In this document: one piece after another, positions 1-9,299 of the stretch
How positions within the stretch are numbered: position 1 is the stretch's first letter
How the letters are laid out: every line of letters begins with the position of its first letter
Assembly (NCBI GenBank): GCA_965221105.1
Contig: OZ244871.1
Location: forward strand, 372,001 to 436,000
DNA length: 64,000 nucleotides
Source: GM7GCV1 sp965221105
GTDB lineage: Bacteria; Pseudomonadota; Gammaproteobacteria; Pseudomonadales; GM7GCV1
Direction: 5' to 3'
Notes under the pieces: generated by a model
Told to the model about the DNA's origin: nothing
Seen by the model: the letters and a program-made list of their open reading frames with translations, nothing else
The model's database searches: none
Translations under genes and position numbers: made by a program

Positions 1-180
1 GTCCATGAATCACTGACCCTGAAGGACAGGGTCTTTGAGTGTGAACAGTGCGGCATGAGTCTCGACAGGGACCTGAATGCCGCACTCAACATCAGGGAGC
101 GTGGCTCGTCGGGCGGGAAAGTCCCCGGTATGCGGCCTGATGGTGAATTGATCGGCGGGAGTACCCGCCGTGCCGCATAG
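1..180 (+). CDS. tnpB: TnpB RNA-guided nuclease, C-terminal fragment cut by window start
   Basis: This is the last ~59 codons of a TnpB (IS200/IS605-type accessory protein). The visible part holds the end of the zinc ribbon (CEQCG) and the final RuvC motif LDRDLNAAL with its catalytic Asp, followed by a tail ending in TRRAA. It is nearly identical to the end of the complete copy at 42841-43986, so the two are recent duplicates. The 5' part lies outside the window, so whether the gene is complete is unknown. TnpB proteins act as RNA-guided DNA nucleases using an RNA read from the 3' end of their own element. Confidence 0.9.
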   Translation, partial: VHESLTLKDRVFECEQCGMSLDRDLNAALNIRERGSSGGKVPGMRPDGELIGGSTRRAA

Positions 181-213
181 AACAGTAGCGTGGCTGTCAC
201 GTATATAATTCCC
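181..213 (+). repeat. Right end of TnpB element
   Basis: The stretch after the tnpB stop ends in GTATATAATTCCC (201-213). The same end follows the complete copy (44008-44020) and, as a variant, the remnant at 19082-19094. In reverse complement it matches the left end of the complete copy. In known TnpB elements this region encodes the scaffold of the guide RNA, with the guide taken from the flank (here from 214 on); that role here is inferred. Confidence 0.75.
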
Positions 214-342
214 CTTTGTAAGGCTGCTCGATATATTTAGAAGAATTCAATGACTCAAGATAATCCATTGAGTATTATCTGTTCCGTTCTGCCAGGACCT
301 GACCTAGAACCAATTCCACTCACATGAATTTTAAATTCGTGC

Positions 343-1155
343 TTATGTATTTTTGAAGATTGGTTTGCGTTTTTCCATCAACGCTTGCACCTTCTCTGAT
401 TTGTCTTCAGTGCTTTGAACAATTGATGTAGCTGCATTCTCGAATTCAATTGCCTGAGCAAGGCTTCCTGAACCTAGATTTGTTATAAATACCTTCTTGG
501 TCATAGTTATACCAAACGGAATATTCTGTACTATGCTGTATGCGATTTCCAATGCTGCATCCAGAAGCTCCTTTCCGCTAACTACTTTGCTTACAAGTCC
601 TATTCTCTCCGCTTCGTCAGAAAGCACTGGGCGAGTGCTATACATGATTTCCGCTGCCCTCTTTGAACCTATTGCATGAGGCAGCAAATAACTCAAACCA
701 AGTTCACAGCCAGAGCCAACATTCAGCGTGGCGTTGACAAATTTTGCGGTATCAGAAGCGATCGATATATCTGCAGCAAGAGCCAGTGAAAAGCCGATCC
801 CTGCGGCGGGTCCATTAACAGCCGCGATAACCGGTTGAGGAAGTTCCTGTATCTGTACAGGAAGTCTGGCCATTTTGCGCATTAACAGATGGCCGCGCTG
901 TGCAAATCCTAGATTTTCGGGTACCCAATCTGGCTTACCGGATGAGGATCTATCATGTCCGGCACAAAAGCCTCTACCCGCACCCGTGAGAATGACTACC
1001 CTGATATCGGGGTTCTGAGCGATAGATTCGAGTGCTTCAGAGAGTTCAACATACATGGAAAACGTAAAACCATTTAATGAATCAGGACGATTTAATGTTA
1101 GCTTTACTATTCCGTCGTTCATTGCTTCGATGAGTAAGTCTTTTTGGTTGCTCAT
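343..1155 (-). CDS. Enoyl-CoA hydratase/isomerase family (crotonase) protein
   Basis: A 270-aa crotonase of normal length. The two oxyanion-hole segments are visible: GFCAGHD (about residues 63-69) and NGPAAGIG (about 114-121). They are followed by a CELGLSYLLP segment where the general acid/base Glu of hydratases usually lies. Such enzymes hydrate or isomerise 2-enoyl-CoA esters in the cytoplasm during beta-oxidation. The ATG is preceded by a weak GAGA ribosome site. It stands alone, between TnpB debris and the IS21 insertion. The exact acyl-CoA substrate cannot be told; hydratase or isomerase are equally possible. Confidence 0.88.
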   Translation of the reverse strand: MSNQKDLLIEAMNDGIVKLTLNRPDSLNGFTFSMYVELSEALESIAQNPDIRVVILTGAGRGFCAGHDRSSSGKPDWVPENLGFAQRGHLLMRKMARLPVQIQELPQPVIAAVNGPAAGIGFSLALAADISIASDTAKFVNATLNVGSGCELGLSYLLPHAIGSKRAAEIMYSTRPVLSDEAERIGLVSKVVSGKELLDAALEIAYSIVQNIPFGITMTKKVFITNLGSGSLAQAIEFENAATSIVQSTEDKSEKVQALMEKRKPIFKNT

Positions 1156-1273
1156 GGTACGTCTCGATATCGGTTATATTCTGTTGGCAGTAGGTCTTTC
1201 TGGTTGATGATGTGCGGTAGATTCGTAGATAACTGATGTATCGTCATTAATCATATTCCCCTTTAATTACATA

Positions 1274-1310
1274 GTAACTACTCACCCCCCCTTGACACCA
1301 TAGGAAAGAG
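1274..1310 (+). repeat. Fragment of IS66-like/MITE terminal repeat
   Basis: These 37 bp match the left end of the two MITE-like elements at 5355 and 36471 (GTAACTACTC..., then TTGACACCATAGGAAAGAG). Similarity stops at 1310, where the other copies continue GTTCTCTGGTG. It is therefore a truncated third copy of the end. Confidence 0.7.
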
Positions 1311-1408
1311 CATAAAACAGTAGATACGTCCCCGATGGTCACCTTAAAATCCCCCAGTGATGGCCGGGTCAAAATCCCCCAGGCGCGGCAACCGGACAGG
1401 GCTGATTG

Positions 1409-2173
1409 TTAATCGATATCGGGGTCCTTTACAAGCTTTTCAGCGGCATATTTGAGTCGATAGCTCCGCCCCTCGAACTCAAGGAGCACACTCCGGTGCA
1501 TCAGGCGGTCGAGGATGGTACTCGCCAGCGCTGCGTCGCCGAGATAGTTTCCCCAGTCAGCGATGATCCGGTTGGAGGTGATCAGCACGCTGCGGCGAAG
1601 GCGGTAGCGCTTGTGGATCAGTGCCTGCAACTCATCGGCACTGTCCTGGGCGATCTTTCGTGCCATGAACAGATCATCAAGGACCAGGAGGTCGGCATCG
1701 ATGACGGGTTTGAGCCGCTGTAATTTTTCTTCTGGTGAGGCCAGCATCAGCGTGCTCAGCAGTTGGTCAGCCTCGACGTACAGCGCGCGCAATCCATGGC
1801 GGATGGCCGAGTACGCAACAGCCTTGGCGACATGGCTTTTGCCGGTGCCGGGCGGACCGATGAGGATGGCATTGTCCCCTTCGGCGATAAACTTGAGTGT
1901 ATTGAGTTCACAGCAGGCACGCTTGGGGATCTTGGGGTTGTAGCCCCAGTCGAAGTCATCCAGGCCAGTCCGCTCATCGAGACCGGAGAGCCTGTAACGG
2001 CGTTCCATGCGCCGGGACTGACGCCGGTCGAGTTCGTCTTGCAGGATCAGCGAGAAGGTCTCCAGGAATGGCAGGTTGGCCGTCTGCGCTTCCAGCACCC
2101 GGGTCTCGAGCGTGGCGCGCATGCCTGACAGGCGCAGTTGCTTGAGGGCTTGTTCGATCTCCGTCATGGTCAT
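1409..2173 (-). CDS. istB: IS21 helper ATPase IstB
   Basis: A 254-aa AAA+ ATPase of the IstB/DnaC type. Walker A is GPPGTGKS at residues 106-113 and Walker B is LLVLDDL near residue 165. It assembles on target DNA and activates the IstA transposase. It is the promoter-distal gene of the pair: its ATG overlaps the istA stop by 4 bp (ATGA), which implies translational coupling. Length and order are typical of IS21 elements. Confidence 0.95.
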   Translation of the reverse strand: MTMTEIEQALKQLRLSGMRATLETRVLEAQTANLPFLETFSLILQDELDRRQSRRMERRYRLSGLDERTGLDDFDWGYNPKIPKRACCELNTLKFIAEGDNAILIGPPGTGKSHVAKAVAYSAIRHGLRALYVEADQLLSTLMLASPEEKLQRLKPVIDADLLVLDDLFMARKIAQDSADELQALIHKRYRLRRSVLITSNRIIADWGNYLGDAALASTILDRLMHRSVLLEFEGRSYRLKYAAEKLVKDPDID

Positions 2174-3768
2174 GAGTCAGGTTCTCCTGTGGTGTCGTGC
2201 TGTTGGGCGCCGAGGGCGAAGAAGTCCGCATACTCGGCAGGGTTGCGGATCAGGTCGTCTTGCTGGGTGAGTGCCGGCGTCTCAAGGGATAACTCGCCCT
2301 GTCCGGCCTCATGCTGGTCGATGACGCGGCTGAGTGCCTGCTCGGCCAGGTCACGAACACCTGTGTAGCTGCGGATATGCTGCGCCAGGGCACTGGCGGT
2401 GGCCTGTTCGAGGATGCAGTCAGGGTACCGCTTGCTGAGGCCAACAATGCCCCACATGCTCTTGTGCGCTTCCCGTCCACGCTGTTCGAACAGCTGCTGG
2501 CACAGCTGGTGGGTGTTGGGTCCAATGGCCTCGGTCTGCTTGAGGATCCTGCGGGTCTGTCTGGAGGGATTGAACACCCGTTCCGCATCGGGCAGTGTGA
2601 CCTGGCCCGGTCGGGTCGCACGCGGATGGCGGCGCAGCAGCTCGAGCGTATCGAGCGTACGGATCTCGAGTTCGTGGTCATAGAGCCGGATCACGACCTG
2701 GCTGCCGATGCGTGCCGGGCGGGCGGCATACCAGGCACCCTGCACCTGGACGGTGGTGTCATCCCCCACGGTGCGCACGCCCTCCTCGAAGTACCGGAAG
2801 CGCTCCGCTGGCAAGGGCTGCAACCTGGGTCGTTCCTCCTGGAACATCATCTCGACCTGACGCTTGGCACGGCCGTGTATGCGCTGTGCAGCCCAGTGCT
2901 CCTCCCAGTGTATGAGATAGGCATTCTGTGCCTCGATCGTCTCGAAGCGCTTGCCCTTGAGCGCGGTCGACTGGGTGTGCTGGATTGCGCTTTCAACGGA
3001 GCCTTTGCGATTGGGATCCCGGATACGCGCCGGGTCGGCAACCACGTTGTAATGGGCCAGCATCTCGGCATAGACAGGATTGAGTGTCGGCTCGTACAGG
3101 TCCGGGGTGATGACACCCTCCTTGAGATTATCCAGCACGCAGTACCGGGGACAGCCGCCGAAGTACCGAAAGGCGTCTTCGTGGAGACGGGCCCAGACCT
3201 GCGTACTCGATCTCCACACGACCTTGCGGAACGATCGGCGTGAGTACCGCAGTGTCATCACGAACAGGCGCGGCCGCCGGTAGCGGCCAGCTGAACCATG
3301 CCGTGTCAGCGCCCCTTCGCCATAGTCCACCTGGGCTTCTTCACCAGGCAGAAACTCCAGGCGATCAAACTGCTTGGGCTCCACTGTGCGTAACCGCCGA
3401 CAGAACCGCTTGACGCTGTTGTAGCCATGCCGGAACCCAAAACGGTCGACCAGATCCTGATAGATCGACATGGCATTACGGCCCAGACGGACCTGCTGTT
3501 CGATCCAATCCCGGTGGGGCTCGCAGGCAGAGGTGTGTGGCCTGTACGCTCCGGGTACTGCCGGTGGCCGGAGTGGGGGATTTTGATCCGCATCACCGCC
3601 GGGACCGGTGGCCGGGGTGGGGGATTTTGACGCCTCCTGCAGGGATCGGGCGATCTTGCGGACCGTCTTCCTGTCAACCCCGGTCTTACGGCTGATTTCG
3701 TGCTGCGACACGCCGTTCTCCAACAGCGTGATCACAGCGCCTTTACGATGTGGCTTCAAGACATTCAC
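2170..3768 (-). CDS. istA: IS21 transposase IstA
   Basis: A 532-aa DDE transposase. An N-terminal helix-turn-helix (about residues 15-45, SQHEISRKTGVDRKTVRKI) precedes an rve-type integrase core. The catalytic triad can be placed at D148 (QVDYG), D213 (VLDNLKEG) and E259 (GSVES). A Mu-transposase-like C-terminal domain follows. No frameshift or stop is visible. It is transcribed inward from the right end of the element and coupled to istB. Confidence 0.95.
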   Translation of the reverse strand: MNVLKPHRKGAVITLLENGVSQHEISRKTGVDRKTVRKIARSLQEASKSPTPATGPGGDADQNPPLRPPAVPGAYRPHTSACEPHRDWIEQQVRLGRNAMSIYQDLVDRFGFRHGYNSVKRFCRRLRTVEPKQFDRLEFLPGEEAQVDYGEGALTRHGSAGRYRRPRLFVMTLRYSRRSFRKVVWRSSTQVWARLHEDAFRYFGGCPRYCVLDNLKEGVITPDLYEPTLNPVYAEMLAHYNVVADPARIRDPNRKGSVESAIQHTQSTALKGKRFETIEAQNAYLIHWEEHWAAQRIHGRAKRQVEMMFQEERPRLQPLPAERFRYFEEGVRTVGDDTTVQVQGAWYAARPARIGSQVVIRLYDHELEIRTLDTLELLRRHPRATRPGQVTLPDAERVFNPSRQTRRILKQTEAIGPNTHQLCQQLFEQRGREAHKSMWGIVGLSKRYPDCILEQATASALAQHIRSYTGVRDLAEQALSRVIDQHEAGQGELSLETPALTQQDDLIRNPAEYADFFALGAQQHDTTGEPDS

Positions 3769-3997
3769 TCCTCACCCCCTGATCAACTCAAAAGGGGCAT
3801 AATGTCCTGTTGCCGCTGGTGCCGCCAAAGGCGGCCTGGTCAGGTCCTCAGATGGGGGATTTTGAGGTGGCCATCACTGGGGGATTTTGGGTGGCCGCCG
3901 GGGATACGTGTTACCGAAGTTGGTGTTCAGTGCGTTTGATCTGCCTGTAATGGCAATAAAAGGACAGGAATTTATACAAAACGAAAAGGAGATGGAA

Positions 3998-4501
3998 ATG
4001 ATTTCGCATGTAACTTTAGGAGTTTCTGATTTTGAAAAATCCTTACAATTCTATGATTCTATTTTGAGTGTGATTAATTTTAAGCGGCGTCACTCTGTGG
4101 GTAAATTGATGTTCTACGGGGAAAAAGATTCCGTTGGCCCTTGGTTGGCAATAGGTCTACCTTTCAATCGAGAAAAGGCTTCACCAGGAAATGGTGTGAT
4201 GGTATCTCTGAAAGCGGAAGGGATCAGTCAAGTACACAAGGACTATGAACCTGCATTACAGATGGGTGATACTTGTGAAGGCGAGCCTAAAATCAAAGGA
4301 ATGGATCAAGGTAGAGCAGTGTATGGTGCGTTCTTTCGTAATATAAATATGAATAAGCCTGCCATAATGTGTTGGGTGTCAGTGGAAGATGTAGATGAAA
4401 AAACATTGCTTGAAGCTAAAAACGTTGTTGAACGGATAGAGAAAAGTAAAGTGGCCAAATCAAGATATAGACAACGTGAGTATGAAAAAGCAACGACCTA
4501 A
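3998..4501 (+). CDS. Small VOC/glyoxalase-superfamily protein
   Basis: The ATG at 3998 is chosen because AAGGAG (3986-3991) lies 6 nt upstream; the open frame extends further back into the IS21 end, which cannot be native. The 167-aa product opens with MISHVTLGVSDFEKSLQFYD, the beta-alpha start of a single vicinal-oxygen-chelate module with a His ligand at residue 4. It ends in an unusual Lys/Arg-rich tail. VOC proteins bind a divalent metal and catalyse lyase, isomerase or dioxygenase reactions; the substrate is unknown. The gene is AT-richer than most of the window and pairs with the hydrolase 13 bp downstream. Confidence 0.75.
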   Translation: MISHVTLGVSDFEKSLQFYDSILSVINFKRRHSVGKLMFYGEKDSVGPWLAIGLPFNREKASPGNGVMVSLKAEGISQVHKDYEPALQMGDTCEGEPKIKGMDQGRAVYGAFFRNINMNKPAIMCWVSVEDVDEKTLLEAKNVVERIEKSKVAKSRYRQREYEKATT

Positions 4502-4514
4502 TAAGTAATACGAT

Positions 4515-5303
4515 ATGACCAATGAGCTCCTTGTTAAAATCAAAGGTGTAGATATTCGAGTTGAAGAAGCTGGGCAAGGACAGCCAATAATACTACTTCA
4601 TGGATTTTCAGGTGATAAGCATGTTTGGGATGAAAGTTGGGAAATGCTGTCAAGAAATCATCGTGTCCTACGATATGATCTCAGAGGTTTTGGTGAATCT
4701 GAATCTAAAAACGATGAGCCATTCAGTCATAGTGATGATCTATTTCAAATTGTAAATTCGCTTGAAATTGAATGTTGTAATTTATTAGGTATCTCAATGG
4801 GAGCTAGTGTTGCTTTAAATTACTCATTGAATTATCCCGAGAGCGTTAATAGATTAGTTTTAACAAGCCCAGGGATAACGGCTTGGGAGTGGTCAGATTC
4901 ATGGAATGAGTCATGGAATGAAATAAAAAGTATTGCTAGAACAAATGGAATCCAAGATGCCAAAGATATGTGGTACATGCACCCTTTATTTCAATCGACG
5001 AGGCTTAGAGAGCATTCGAAAAAAAAATTAATAGAGTCCATGAAAAAATATTCTGGATCTCATTGGGTTTCAGGAGACGCAGAAATAGAGTCCCTTCCAG
5101 ATTTGGAGAGAGTACCTTTTTTGAAGCCTCCAACATTATTGCTATCAGGAACAGATGATCTGTTAGATTTTCAGTTAATAGCCAGCGCAATCCACGAATT
5201 AGCCCCTTCGGTTAAACGGTTAAATTATGAATCTGCCGGACACATGTTAAATTTTGAATTCCCAGACAGGTTTGTAAACGATGTGATGGAGTTTTTACAA
5301 TAG
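4515..5303 (+). CDS. Alpha/beta hydrolase
   Basis: A 262-aa alpha/beta-fold hydrolase of usual size. Visible features are the HGFSGD oxyanion segment (about 29-34), the nucleophile elbow GISMGAS with Ser94, an acid in GTDDLLDF and the catalytic His in SAGHMLNF near the C-terminus. It resembles esterases and ring-fission-product hydrolases that cut esters or C-C bonds. It shares an operon and the AT-rich composition of the VOC gene before it, so both probably arrived together. The substrate is not deducible. Confidence 0.85.
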   Translation: MTNELLVKIKGVDIRVEEAGQGQPIILLHGFSGDKHVWDESWEMLSRNHRVLRYDLRGFGESESKNDEPFSHSDDLFQIVNSLEIECCNLLGISMGASVALNYSLNYPESVNRLVLTSPGITAWEWSDSWNESWNEIKSIARTNGIQDAKDMWYMHPLFQSTRLREHSKKKLIESMKKYSGSHWVSGDAEIESLPDLERVPFLKPPTLLLSGTDDLLDFQLIASAIHELAPSVKRLNYESAGHMLNFEFPDRFVNDVMEFLQ

Positions 5304-5354
5304 TCACTAGGAGTATGAAAGTACCTTCTTTAACTTCTTTTGGCAGCTAATTTG

Positions 5355-5679
5355 GTAGCTACTCGCTCCCCTGACACCATAGGAAAGAGGTTCTCTGGTG
5401 TGTGCGTTTCATGATCACACAGGGTCATGGGCACCGCATAGTGTGGTTCCAAGGCGACGGCGGGGTTGTGTCAGGCGCTGATCGCGCTGATGCCGTCGGC
5501 GGAGCGTCTGGCGGTGCTGGCGGCGATCGTGGCGGTGGAGTCCGGGTAGCCCATGGCGACGGTCAACACGGCGTCGCTGCGCTCGGAGTTCGACGAACTC
5601 AACGGCACCGCCGCCGAAATGATAGAGTCCCCAACACAGGAAACCCCGCTCAGCAAAAAGCAGGGGGGCGAGTAGTTAC
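5355..5679 (+). mobile_element. MITE-like element with IS66-like ends (copy 1)
   Basis: About 325 bp begins GTAGCTACTCGC and ends in GCGAGTAGTTAC, so the ends are inverted repeats. A second copy at 36471-36900 has the same ends and outer ~130 bp on the left, but a different and longer centre. A short reading frame (from 5553) starts MATVNTASLRSEFDEL and does not resemble a complete protein. Ends starting GTA(A/G) recall IS66-family elements, which is only an inference. No clear target duplication is visible. Confidence 0.65.
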
Positions 5680-5694
5680 CGAAAAAGCTCTATT

Positions 5695-6528
5695 TTAATT
5701 TGGCTTAGGGTACACAGTACCGGGACCATCCCAATCCGCAAGAAGTCCATTTTTATGGGCAACAGCAGGGAGATAAATTCGTTTTTTGATGAGCTTTTCG
5801 CTATCTGGAGAATCCATCAACCAGACTATTGCCTCGGCACATGCCTCGGGCGGGCTAACGGGCACATTCGGGTATTTTATGATGTAATCCTCGAGGCGCT
5901 CACCGTAGCAAACGGCACCGGGCTCCATCAGGAAAGTGCGTATACCCTTGTCTCTCAGCTCAACGTTTAAAATCGATGCAAACCGATCGATGCCACCTTT
6001 GCTGGCCACGTATGCCAATGACCATCCGTCCTCATGCACTGTACCTGGCGGTTCATTGTAAACTGATGCGGACGACATGTTCATAATTGTGCCTCCGCCG
6101 TTTTCAATCATTGACGGGATAAATTTTTGGCATAACACAGCTGGCGCAATCACATTTCCCTCAAGCACCTTGGCCATCTCTTCAATCGGCGTATCAAGAA
6201 ACAGCATTTCGTTTGCGCCTGGGGATTGGTAGACCCCATTGTTAACCAGAAGATCGATGTGGCCGAACTCATCGAGAAAAGTATCGGCAGCAGCAGCTAC
6301 TGCTTCTCGATCAGATAAATCCATTGGAATCATCAAAACCTTCACCCCCTGAGCTTCCAGTTTTGCAGCGGTGTCATTCAAGCTTCCACTCAGTTCGTGA
6401 TCACCTTCGTTCACTGTACGAGCTGTAATTCCAAGATCAAAGCCGTTTCGTGCCAGAGCTATTGCTGTGGCCCGGCCAATGCCGCGACTCGCTCCACTCA
6501 CAAATGCTGTTCGTCTCTGTTCACTCAT
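5695..6528 (-). CDS. Short-chain dehydrogenase/reductase
   Basis: A 277-aa classical SDR. The cofactor motif is SGASRGIG (about residues 10-17), followed by LLVNNG, the catalytic Ser in MNMSSAS and the Tyr-Lys pair in YVASK. The C-terminus is ~30 residues longer than FabG-type enzymes (DWDGPGTVYPKP). The ATG has a GAGGAAG ribosome site 6 nt upstream. It oxidises or reduces an alcohol/ketone with NAD(P)(H). It is the most upstream of several SDR genes on this strand, all probably handling the same pathway's hydroxyl groups. Confidence 0.88.
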   Translation of the reverse strand: MSEQRRTAFVSGASRGIGRATAIALARNGFDLGITARTVNEGDHELSGSLNDTAAKLEAQGVKVLMIPMDLSDREAVAAAADTFLDEFGHIDLLVNNGVYQSPGANEMLFLDTPIEEMAKVLEGNVIAPAVLCQKFIPSMIENGGGTIMNMSSASVYNEPPGTVHEDGWSLAYVASKGGIDRFASILNVELRDKGIRTFLMEPGAVCYGERLEDYIIKYPNVPVSPPEACAEAIVWLMDSPDSEKLIKKRIYLPAVAHKNGLLADWDGPGTVYPKPN

Positions 6529-6741
6529 CGCTCTTCCTCATAAGAAGTATTAAATTGTATTGAAACGGACAATTATTCCCGACCTTGCAGTGTATTAACC
6601 CCATGCCTAAACCCAATCTATAAAATTCAGCTATCCCATCATGCCTGCACTATTCAGGCTATCGGTGAAGATTCGTGCTGACAGAAACTTTTTTTGCTAG
6701 AGTTCTGCCACCCTTTCATCTCGGTCGTGTGATTCAAGTTT

Positions 6742-7493
6742 CTAAATGGGTGAAAAACCACCATCACTACGAACGTGATTTGCGGTCATATACTGAGATA
6801 CCGGACCAACGAGGAACACAACAACCGGAGCCACATCGGTTGCAGCATCGCCGATTCTACCCAATGGGTTGATCGCGCCAAATGTCTTGATTTCTTTCTC
6901 GGTGAGAGATTCGATCATTCTGGGCGAGAATGCAGCGGGAGTAATCATGTTACCCAAATATTGTGCTTGGCCCAATCCATTGCCGCATTGCAGGTCAGCG
7001 CCCATGCCGCACCTTTAACCGGCGCGTAACCGGAAAATCCTTGCATCGCGCCCCGTTAAGCACCAGATCCCGTATTGATAATTCTGCCACCACCGTTTTC
7101 CTTCATATCAAGGGAACCATGCTCGCACAAAATGCCAAGTAAATAGAGGAGCAACTTCCCGGCACTGCTCAAAATCCTCATCTGTCCACTCTTCCATTGA
7201 TACATGCGAGAACTACCCTGGGCATCGTTAACACGAATATCAACTGTTCCAAATTCATCCACAGTGCTTTCAGCAGCCCACAATATTTCCTGCTTTTCTG
7301 TCACACCGCACTTTATAGGTAGTGCCCTTCCTCCTGAAGTTTCGATATCCTTTGCAGCCCCAACCAGATCCTCGTAGTTACGAGCCATCAGTGCCACAGA
7401 TGCTCCTTGTGCAGCCAATGCTTTGGCTTTACATTCGCCAATCCCTTGACTCGCACCGGTTACAATAGCTACCTTCCCATCAAGACTTCCCGT
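6742..7493 (-). pseudogene. Decayed SDR, paralogue of the gene at 8372-9124
   Basis: Fragments in shifting frames cover a whole SDR: GSLDGKVAIVTGASQGIGE at the 5' end, then NYEDLVGAAKDIETSGGRALP, GGGRIINTGS, NMITPAAFSP and a C-terminal SDGGFSPI. All match the SDR at 8372-9124 segment by segment. The active-site Tyr region is missing (collapse between 7060 and 7010), there are at least two frame changes, and the start codon appears lost (ACG where ATG is expected). This is a dead tandem duplicate. Confidence 0.85.
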
Positions 7494-7597
7494 AATTACC
7501 TTCGCTTTTTTTGCGCCTCAACCAGCAGATCGAACTTCACTACCCGCATGGTCATTGATGATCATTTTTGAAACCATAGAAGAACTCGTTGGCGAAG

Positions 7598-8338
7598 CTA
7601 GCCGGTAGATCCACCCGTTACTTCCAGCGTTGCGCCGGTAACAAAACTCGCTTCATCTGAAGCTAAAAATACAAAGGCATCTCCCAAATCCTTAGGCTCA
7701 CCCAATCGCTGCAAAGGAATCGTTGTTGCTAAATAATCCTGTTGCTCTTGAGGAATGCTCATTAATGAAGGCGTCCGTGTGGGGCCGGGAACTATACAGT
7801 TAACCCTTACACCCATTGGACCCAGTTCCTTTGCCCAATCTCTACTCATTCTTAAAATAGCGCTTTTATTTCCAGCGTAAACAGCATTGCCTGCCATTCC
7901 GTGTATCCCTGCACCTGAACTTGTGCTGATAATGACGCCGTTTTTTTGCTCAACCATGATTTTCGCGGCTTCTCTGGCACATTTGACCTGCCCCTTAAAA
8001 TTAGTATCCACCGCTCTATCAAGATCCTCATCTTGTGTATCCAATAAGGTTGCCTGGGTGCCAACACCGACGTTGTTGACAAGTATGTCTAGACTGCCGA
8101 ATGTCTCTTTGGCTCTATTCATAATATTCGACACATCCATGCTATCGCCGACATTACACATTACACCCATGGCTTCAGCACCTTTCTCTTTAATCTCATT
8201 AACCGCTTTTTCCAATGCTTCTTCACTGACATCACCAAGAACGATTTTTGCCCCCTCTTCAGCAAATCTCAATGCAGCACCTTTGCCGATACCGCTGGCG
8301 CCACCTGTTACCACTGCTACTTTGTTCTTAAGCCTCAT
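7598..8338 (-). CDS. FabG-type short-chain dehydrogenase
   Basis: A 246-aa classical SDR, the size of 3-oxoacyl reductases and hydroxysteroid dehydrogenases. It shows TGGASGIG (11-18), NNVGVG, an STSSGAG serine segment, YAGNK as the Tyr-Lys motif and a C-terminal GATLEVTGGSTG. The start has GAGAAGA upstream. It lies just downstream of the intact SDR at 8372-9124 (33 bp gap, same strand), so they form an operon. The role is reversible NAD(P)-dependent oxidation of a secondary alcohol, with substrate unknown. Confidence 0.9.
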   Translation of the reverse strand: MRLKNKVAVVTGGASGIGKGAALRFAEEGAKIVLGDVSEEALEKAVNEIKEKGAEAMGVMCNVGDSMDVSNIMNRAKETFGSLDILVNNVGVGTQATLLDTQDEDLDRAVDTNFKGQVKCAREAAKIMVEQKNGVIISTSSGAGIHGMAGNAVYAGNKSAILRMSRDWAKELGPMGVRVNCIVPGPTRTPSLMSIPQEQQDYLATTIPLQRLGEPKDLGDAFVFLASDEASFVTGATLEVTGGSTG

Positions 8339-8371
8339 AAAGTCTTCTCACAATTCTTCTTCAGTTCAATT

Positions 8372-9124
8372 TTAAATAGGTGAATAACCGCCATCGCAGC
8401 AAATACAGCTTGCACTAATATAGCCGGCACCAGGCCCCGACAAGAACACGACCAGCGGCGCGATATCTGTTTCAGGATCACCAAATCTACCCATTGGGTT
8501 CATTCCGGCGTAGACCTCAATTTGTTCCTCTGTCAGTTGCGCTCTGGCTCCATCTGAGATTGCAGCTGGAGTAATCAAATTGACCGTAATATTGTATTTA
8601 CCCCATTCGTTAGCCGCGGTTCGGGTCAAGTACCACAAACCTCCTTTAGCCGCTGCGTAACCGGAATGCCCAAACTGTGCACTGCGGGCTGCGGCAGATC
8701 CCGTATTAATGATACGACCACCGCCATTGGCCTTCATGTGGGGAAACACCGCTCTCATAAAATGCCAGGATGCATAGGGTGCCGTCGCCATCACCACATC
8801 CAAATCATGGTCAGTCCAGTCTTCCATTGCCACGGGATTAAATGACCCCTGAGCATTATTAACCATGATGTCTATCCGATCGAACTCTTTGACCGTCGCA
8901 TCAACAACAGCCTGAATCTGTTCTTTATCGGACACATCGCACTGCACCGGTAACACTCGCCCGCCAAAGCTTTTTATTTCCTCAGCCAACTCAGTCAAAT
9001 TATCCATGTTTCGAGCCGCAACGGTCACTGCCGCGCCCTCCCGCGCCAAAGCAACCGCTTCGGCCCAACCAATACCCTGGCTTGCTCCCGTTACAATAGC
9101 TACTTTTCCGTCAAGTGTTCCCAT
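8372..9124 (-). CDS. Short-chain dehydrogenase/reductase
   Basis: A 250-aa SDR starting at MGTLDGKVAIVTGAS. The ATG at 9124 is chosen because AGAGG lies just upstream and the protein then begins exactly at the usual SDR N-terminus; the frame continues further up without homology. Motifs are GASQGIG, VNNAQGS, INTGSAA and YAAAK. The NNAQGS and CDGGYSPI segments set it apart as a subgroup shared only with the pseudogene at 6742-7493. First gene of a two-SDR operon. Confidence 0.9.
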   Translation of the reverse strand: MGTLDGKVAIVTGASQGIGWAEAVALAREGAAVTVAARNMDNLTELAEEIKSFGGRVLPVQCDVSDKEQIQAVVDATVKEFDRIDIMVNNAQGSFNPVAMEDWTDHDLDVVMATAPYASWHFMRAVFPHMKANGGGRIINTGSAAARSAQFGHSGYAAAKGGLWYLTRTAANEWGKYNITVNLITPAAISDGARAQLTEEQIEVYAGMNPMGRFGDPETDIAPLVVFLSGPGAGYISASCICCDGGYSPI

Positions 9125-9299
9125 GCTTTGATACCTCTTTCCAATTATTAACGATCTATCAGTTATTAAAATGCCAGTCCAGTATAATGTGGTTTTGACG
9201 ATTGGGCTACAGAGGGGTCCAGCACACGGAGAAAAATCCCTTATGCTTGGAGGTACCACACACTTAGCATGCAACCGCTTATTACGGGAGTCTGCGCAT

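Larger units (their letters stand above)
1330..3903 (-). mobile_element. Complete IS21-family insertion sequence (2574 bp)
   Basis: Two overlapping genes, istA and istB, are enclosed by multiple inverted copies of an AAAATCCCCCAGTGATGGCC motif at both ends, the IS21 family arrangement. The outermost sequences are CCCCGATGGTCACC on the left and, read inward from the right, CCCCGGCGGCCACC. Both are flanked by ATACGT (1324-1329 and 3904-3909), a 6-bp target duplication within the family range. Both reading frames are open and the catalytic residues present, so the element may still be active. Confidence 0.92.

Noticed and set aside
2311..3243. 310-codon plus-strand frame opposite istA
   Set aside because: A GC-rich shadow frame of the IS21 transposase gene.
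3887..3997. Longer N-terminus for the VOC protein at 3998
   Set aside because: It would start inside the IS21 right end; AAGGAG positions the start at 3998.
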